A DNA stretch of 9,746 nt from contig JASJAL010000147.1 of assembly GCA_030067055.1 (NCBI GenBank), positions 1 to 9,746 of the forward strand. The letters are read 5' to 3'. The first letter of the stretch is position 1. Every line of letters starts with the position of its first letter. Of this stretch, positions 6,193 through 9,746 are shown one piece after another. This DNA is from Kiloniellales bacterium. Its GTDB lineage: Bacteria; Pseudomonadota; Alphaproteobacteria; Kiloniellales; JAKSBE01. The notes under the pieces were generated by a model. That model saw nothing but the letters and a program-made list of their open reading frames with translations. It was not told the DNA's origin and made no database searches. Made by a program: the position numbers and the translations under genes.

Positions 6193-6867
6193 ATGCAGCC
6201 AGGCAGTGCCCAGATTGGCGAAAGCCCGCAAGAGGCCAAGCCAGAGATGACCATGATCCAGGGTTTCGTGACCCCGGTCTTGAAGTGCAGCTTCCCGAAC
6301 TGCGACGAGCTGAACGAGGGCCTGAGGGCACTCATCCTGCGGATGGCGAACCCGGAGCCGACCGACCACCGGAGCAACGTCGGCGGCTGGCATTCGCAGA
6401 ACGACTTCTTGAAGTCCGACGACCCCTACGTCCGGCAGCTCCTGGAATGGATCACCACCGCGGTCACCGGGATGACCCAGGCGACCGGCGGCGGCGAGAT
6501 CGCGACCAAGGGCGACTTCACGGTCCTCGGCTGGGCCAACGTGCTCTACCCGGGCGGCTACAACAAGGCGCACACCCACAACTCCTACGCCTGGTCCGGC
6601 GTCTACTACGCCGACATCGGCGACAACGACCCATCAGACCATCTGTCGGGCTTGATCGAGTTCATCGACCCGCGCGCCGGGGTCGGTTCGCCGCTGGTGC
6701 CCGGTGATCCCTTCGACCAGCCGCTGTACTTCCGGCCCGAGGCCGGCCAGCTCTTCATGTTCCCCGGCTGGCTGCGACACTATGTTCACCCCTACCGAGG
6801 CCGCCGGCCGCGCATATCCATCGCCTTCAACGTCCGCTGGGAACGGCGCCCGGCCGAAGCGAGCTGA
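6193..6867 (+). CDS. Putative 2OG-Fe(II) oxygenase, PF13759/TIGR02466 type (paralog 2)
   Basis: Second member of the tandem pair, 224 residues, same fold and order of motifs as its neighbour: FVTPVLKC (25-32), HRSNVGGWHS (59-68), YNKAHTHNSYAWSGVYYADI (123-142) with candidate iron ligands H127 and H129, FPGWLRHYVHPYRG (190-203) with H196, and RISIAFNV (207-214). By eye more than half of the aligned positions match paralog 1, with near identity around the iron and 2-oxoglutarate sites and divergence in the first 100 residues. The ATG at 6193 has an excellent ribosome site GAGGGG (6180-6185) seven bases upstream. The alternative ATG at 6247 lines up with the paralog's start, so the first 18 residues may be a gene-specific extension or untranslated. 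Substrate unknown. Confidence 0.8.
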   Translation: MQPGSAQIGESPQEAKPEMTMIQGFVTPVLKCSFPNCDELNEGLRALILRMANPEPTDHRSNVGGWHSQNDFLKSDDPYVRQLLEWITTAVTGMTQATGGGEIATKGDFTVLGWANVLYPGGYNKAHTHNSYAWSGVYYADIGDNDPSDHLSGLIEFIDPRAGVGSPLVPGDPFDQPLYFRPEAGQLFMFPGWLRHYVHPYRGRRPRISIAFNVRWERRPAEAS

Positions 6868-6990
6868 GCCCAAGGGTGCAGCAACTATTTTCCCGTCATC
6901 AGGGCAAGGCCAGAGCGCTGCCCGATCCCGGCCCCGCTTCGATCTACCTCGGTCCTCGTTCGCCGGTCCGCAGCACCTCCGGCACCGATC
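6868..6990. other. Convergent intergenic region, no clear terminator
   Basis: This 123-nt spacer lies between the end of the second oxygenase (+) and the end of the metallo-hydrolase gene (-), so two transcription units collide here. The only candidate structure is a weak GGGCA (6902-6906) / TGCCC (6919-6923) stem with a 12-nt loop and no T-run. Nothing else is recognisable, and termination is presumably Rho-dependent or overlapping. Confidence 0.4.
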
Positions 6991-7854
6991 TTAGTTGCCG
7001 CGGCGCTGCAGGCTGACTCGCTGGTAGACGCCCTCGATGTTCAGCGGCAGCCACTCGGCGTAACGGCCCCAGTCCTTGTATTTCTCGAGCTTGATGCCCG
7101 CCTTCATCTCGTCCAGCGACTGGCCGGCGCGGGCGCCCGCCAGGACAGCGTCGTAGAGGTCCTGGAGGTAGTCGCCGTGGTCGGCGGCGTCGGCTTTGGT
7201 GCCGAGCGGTCCGTGCCCCGGAACCAGGATGTCGAAGTCGAGAGCCTCGACCCGGCGGATCGCCTGGATCCAGTCGGGAAAATAGGAATCGCTGAGGTTC
7301 ATGTAGGGCAGGCGCTTGACCGAGATGAAGTCGACGGTGAAGAGCGCACGCTCCTCCGGGAAGTGCATGACGATCAAGTTGTCCGAATGACTGGACCCGA
7401 GGTAGAGGAGATGCACCGTCTTGCCTCCGAGCTCGATGGTCATCTTGTCGGAGAAGGTCACGTCGGGCACCGCGGTCGGCCGCTTCTCGCCCAGGATCGT
7501 CGCCTTGGCTTTCTCGTGCGCCACCACCGTGGCGGTGTCGGCAAAGACCTCGCCGCCGGCGATGTGGTCCCGATGGTCGTGGCTGTAGACGAGATACTTG
7601 ATCGGCTGGTTGAAGCGCGAGGCAATCTCGGCCTTCAGCCATTCAGCCGCCTCGGCGTTGATCGGGTCGGTCACGATCACGCCCTCGGGCGTGACCAGGA
7701 AGACCGAGTAGTGGAACTTGTTCTGGAAGCGGTAGAGGTCGCCGGCAATCTTGGTGATCTCCCGCTTCACCTCCTGCGCCGACGCCGTGGCCGCGGCGAG
7801 GCACAGCACAAGAACCGCCGCCAACGCCGCCATCCGATCGAAGCCCGCTTTCAT
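6991..7854 (-). CDS. Secreted metallo-beta-lactamase-fold hydrolase
   Basis: Exported zinc-dependent hydrolase of the MBL fold, 287 residues. Residues 1-26 form a signal peptide (charged MKAGFDR, hydrophobic core, ASA cleavage site before Q27), so it should act in the periplasm. The full dinuclear metal set is visible: HDHRDH (H92, H94, D96, H97), H156 in LGSSHSDN, D175 in FTVDF and H214 in VPGHGPLG. Aspartate, not cysteine, bridges the metals, as in glyoxalase II-like and SoxH-like members and unlike class B1 beta-lactamases, so antibiotic hydrolysis is not implied. The ATG at 7854 has GGAGG (minus-strand complement of 7864-7868) nine bases upstream; an in-frame TTG at 7890 lies beyond that site and is rejected. 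It follows cobM on the same strand after 104 nt. Substrate unknown. Confidence 0.88.
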   Translation of the reverse strand: MKAGFDRMAALAAVLVLCLAAATASAQEVKREITKIAGDLYRFQNKFHYSVFLVTPEGVIVTDPINAEAAEWLKAEIASRFNQPIKYLVYSHDHRDHIAGGEVFADTATVVAHEKAKATILGEKRPTAVPDVTFSDKMTIELGGKTVHLLYLGSSHSDNLIVMHFPEERALFTVDFISVKRLPYMNLSDSYFPDWIQAIRRVEALDFDILVPGHGPLGTKADAADHGDYLQDLYDAVLAGARAGQSLDEMKAGIKLEKYKDWGRYAEWLPLNIEGVYQRVSLQRRGN

Positions 7855-7958
7855 CGCCCTGTCCCTCCCTATCGCCGTCCTTCGTTGCAAAATCCTAGAA
7901 CAGACTGCGCGTCCGGCGGTTTCACTTTTTCATGACGAAGGCGCGGAGAGGTGCGGCG

Positions 7959-8723
7959 TCAGGACCGGCGAATGTGGCGGCAGACGTGGACGTGCTCGGG
8001 ATCGTAGAGCTTGGAGTCGGCGAAGCCGCGCTCGTCCAGCACCCGGCCGACCAGGATCAGGGCGGTGCGGGTGATCTTGGCGGCGCGGACCTTGTCGCGG
8101 ATCTCGGCGAGGCGGCCCAGGATCACCTGCTGGTCGGGCCAGGAGGCCCGGTAGACCACCGCGACCGGGCAGTCGGCGCCGTAGTGCGGGGTCAGGTCTT
8201 CGACCACCTGGCGCAGATTGCGCACCGAGAGGTGGATCGCCAGGGTCGCGCCGCTACGACCGAGGCTGGCCAGTTCCTCGCCTTGAGGCATGGCCGAGGC
8301 CTTCATCGCGGTGCGGGTCAGGATCACGGTCTGGCTGATGCCCGGCAGGGTCAGCTCCTTGCCCAGAGCGGCCGCAGCCGCGGCGTAGGCCGGCACGCCG
8401 GGGGTGATGTCGTAGGGGATGCCCAACGCCTCCAGGCGCCGGATCTGCTCGGCGATGGCGCCATAGAGCGAAGGGTCGCCGGAGTGGACTCGGGCGACGC
8501 TTTGCCCGGCGCCGTGGGCGTCCCGGATCTCGGCGAGGATCTCGTCCAGGTTCAGCGGCGCCGAGTCGACGACCCGCGCGCCGGGCTTGGCGAAGCCGAG
8601 GATCTCGACCGGCACCAGGGAGCCGGCGTAGAGGATCAGGTCGGCTTCCTCGATGAGGCGCTTGCCGCGCAGGGTCAGAAGATCGGGCGCGCCCGGGCCG
8701 GCGCCGATGAAGTGCACGGTCAT
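7959..8723 (-). CDS. cobM: Precorrin-4 / cobalt-precorrin-4 C11-methyltransferase CobM/CbiF
   Basis: S-adenosylmethionine-dependent methyltransferase that methylates C11 of the corrin ring after ring contraction. The 254-residue protein has the tetrapyrrole methylase fold: the N-terminal glycine-rich loop [18 protein letters not shown] (3-20), [10 protein letters not shown] (29-38), the SAM-binding [16 protein letters not shown] (78-93), [14 protein letters not shown] (105-118) and the C11-enzyme hallmark [16 protein letters not shown] (123-138). SLVP together with the LPG-SQTVI-TR block separates it from the C17 and C20 enzymes. The start codon overlaps the cobJ stop as ATGA on the minus strand, so the two are coupled. 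The metal state of the substrate cannot be read here. Confidence 0.94.
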   Translation of the reverse strand: MTVHFIGAGPGAPDLLTLRGKRLIEEADLILYAGSLVPVEILGFAKPGARVVDSAPLNLDEILAEIRDAHGAGQSVARVHSGDPSLYGAIAEQIRRLEALGIPYDITPGVPAYAAAAAALGKELTLPGISQTVILTRTAMKASAMPQGEELASLGRSGATLAIHLSVRNLRQVVEDLTPHYGADCPVAVVYRASWPDQQVILGRLAEIRDKVRAAKITRTALILVGRVLDERGFADSKLYDPEHVHVCRHIRRS

Positions 8724-9746
8724 TTCGGCTGCCCCGCCCGCTTGGCCGGTGCGGCATCGCTGCCCGCATCGTAGCCGCGCGGCGTGTAGACCCAGAGGCC
8801 GCCGTCGCGGCGCGGGACTCGGCGCGTGGTGGTGGATCCGATCAAGACCAAAGTCAGCATGTCGACCTGCTCCGGCGCCAGATCAGACAGGTCGATCACC
8901 GTGACCTCTTCGCCTTCGCGGCCGAGGCGCCGGGCCAGGACAACCGGCGTATCGGCCGGGCGGTGCTGCAGCAGGATGTCTCGCGCGCGTTCGAGCTGAT
9001 GGCGCCGGCGCCGCGAGACCGGGTTGTAGAGCGCGACCACGAAGTCGCCCTCGGCGGCGGCCGTCAGCCGCTTCTCGATCGCCGGCCAGGGGGTCATGAG
9101 ATCGGAGAGCGAGACCGTGCAGAAGTCGTGGCCCAGGGGCGCGCCGATTCGCGCCGCCGCGGCCTGCAGCGCCGAGATGCCGGGCGCGACCTCGACCCGG
9201 ACCCGTTGCCACTCCGGCCGTTCGCAGGCCTCCAGCATCTCGAAGACCAGGCTGGCCATGGCGTAGATCCCTGGGTCTCCTGAAGAGACCAGGGCCACCG
9301 TGCGGCCATCTGCGGCCAGGGCCAGGGCGTGGCGGACCCGCGCCTCCTCTTCCCCCAGCTCGAAATCGTGGCGCGCCTTGCCGGCGGCGGCCGGCCCGAG
9401 CAGATCCAGGTAGAGCCGGTAGCCGACGAGATCGCTCGCCGCCGCGACCGCCGCCTGGCTCTCGGGCGTGCGCCAGGCCTCCGCGCCCGGCCCCGTGCCG
9501 ATCACCAGGAGCCGGCCCTGCGCGGCGCCGAGCGAAACCGCATCCAGGGGGTGCGGCGCCCTGGCCAGCGCGCAGGTCGCGCCGGCGAACTTGGCCTTGG
9601 GCAAGATCAGCGCGCCTCCATCACCAACGGCGGCCAGGGCAGCACCCTCTGCGACTCCGTGTACGCCGACCGCTCGGAAGACTGCTTCCGAGGGCGCGGC
9701 AAGGCGCGGGGTCTCGGCCTCCAGCGTCGCTGCGTCGAAAAACCGG
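8720..9746 (-). CDS. cobJ: CbiG-C/CobE-like domain fused to precorrin-3B C17-methyltransferase CobJ (5' partial)
   Basis: The C-terminal part is CobJ/CbiH, which methylates C17 and drives ring contraction: [46 protein letters not shown], then the hallmark [31 protein letters not shown] and the terminal VYTPRGY. A TTG at 9604 could be taken as the start, but the frame has no stop from there to the window edge. The 47 extra codons (9605-9745) encode a segment including [20 protein letters not shown], which runs on into [16 protein letters not shown]. This resembles the C-terminal domain of CbiG and stand-alone CobE, so the gene is a fusion whose start lies outside the window. CbiG opens the ring A lactone and releases acetaldehyde; that activity needs an N-terminal part not visible here. 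At least 341 residues are encoded in the window. Confidence 0.88.
   Translation of the reverse strand, partial: RFFDAATLEAETPRLAAPSEAVFRAVGVHGVAEGAALAAVGDGGALILPKAKFAGATCALARAPHPLDAVSLGAAQGRLLVIGTGPGAEAWRTPESQAAVAAASDLVGYRLYLDLLGPAAAGKARHDFELGEEEARVRHALALAADGRTVALVSSGDPGIYAMASLVFEMLEACERPEWQRVRVEVAPGISALQAAAARIGAPLGHDFCTVSLSDLMTPWPAIEKRLTAAAEGDFVVALYNPVSRRRRHQLERARDILLQHRPADTPVVLARRLGREGEEVTVIDLSDLAPEQVDMLTLVLIGSTTTRRVPRRDGGLWVYTPRGYDAGSDAAPAKRAGQPK
9673..9692 (-). repeat. Perfect 8-bp hairpin inside the CbiG-C/CobE-like coding region
   Basis: CTCGGAAG (9673-9680) and CTTCCGAG (9685-9692) form a perfect stem around a four-base loop. It lies within codons for PSEAVF of the fused domain. It may be chance in GC-rich coding sequence or a local mRNA structure, and nothing ties it to a mobile element. 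Confidence 0.35.

Noticed and set aside
5386..6867. Recent tandem duplication or recombination hotspot
   Set aside because: The two copies differ widely in their N-terminal halves and in their spacers, so the duplication looks old and no long identical DNA stretch is seen.
6991..7854. Antibiotic-resistance metallo-beta-lactamase
   Set aside because: The bridging residue is Asp (D175), not the Cys of class B1, and the overall motif pattern fits general MBL-fold hydrolases.
7177..8774. Two long plus-strand open frames (7177-7935 and 7932-8774) over the hydrolase and cobM
   Set aside because: Both are antisense to clearly identified genes with intact catalytic motifs, and their predicted proteins show no recognisable domain.

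Overview
The window is high-GC DNA with dense, often overlapping genes and strong GC bias at third codon positions. Gene content and protein style suggest an alphaproteobacterium, possibly of the Rhodospirillales type; that placement is inferred, since there is no rRNA or other marker here. I see no tRNA, rRNA, insertion sequence, CRISPR array or phage gene. The window begins inside one gene and ends inside another, and no gene-free stretch exceeds 170 bases.

Left region (1-3333, + strand): a complete polar amino acid (PAAT/HAAT-type) ABC importer. It has a periplasmic binding protein (5' end cut by the window edge), two HisM/GlnP-type permeases joined by an ATGA overlap, and an ATPase. An 11-bp perfect stem-loop after the binding-protein gene probably sets unequal expression of the binding protein and the membrane subunits.

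Corrin genes, first block (3383-5225, + strand): cbiD (C1-methylation with the anaerobic-type enzyme) and cobK (precorrin-6A reductase) overlap by 8 nt. They start only 49 nt after the transporter ATPase and may be transcribed with it. Corrin genes, second block (7959-9746, - strand): a cobJ gene, whose frame stays open to the window edge and encodes a CbiG-C/CobE-like segment ahead of the methyltransferase, overlaps cobM by 4 nt. Together these cover ring contraction with C17 methylation, C11 methylation, C1 methylation with deacylation help, and macrocycle reduction, all mid-pathway steps of cobalamin synthesis.

Between the two corrin blocks (5386-7854) is a three-gene island. Two tandem paralogous putative 2OG-Fe(II) oxygenases (PF13759/TIGR02466 type) lie on the + strand. 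A secreted metallo-beta-lactamase-fold hydrolase lies on the - strand, downstream of cobM. The + and - transcription units converge near 6868-6990. The paralogous oxygenase pair, of unknown substrate and embedded in a corrin locus, is the least explained part of the window. The most concrete structural observation is that cobJ is fused to a CbiG-C/CobE-like domain and really starts beyond the window.
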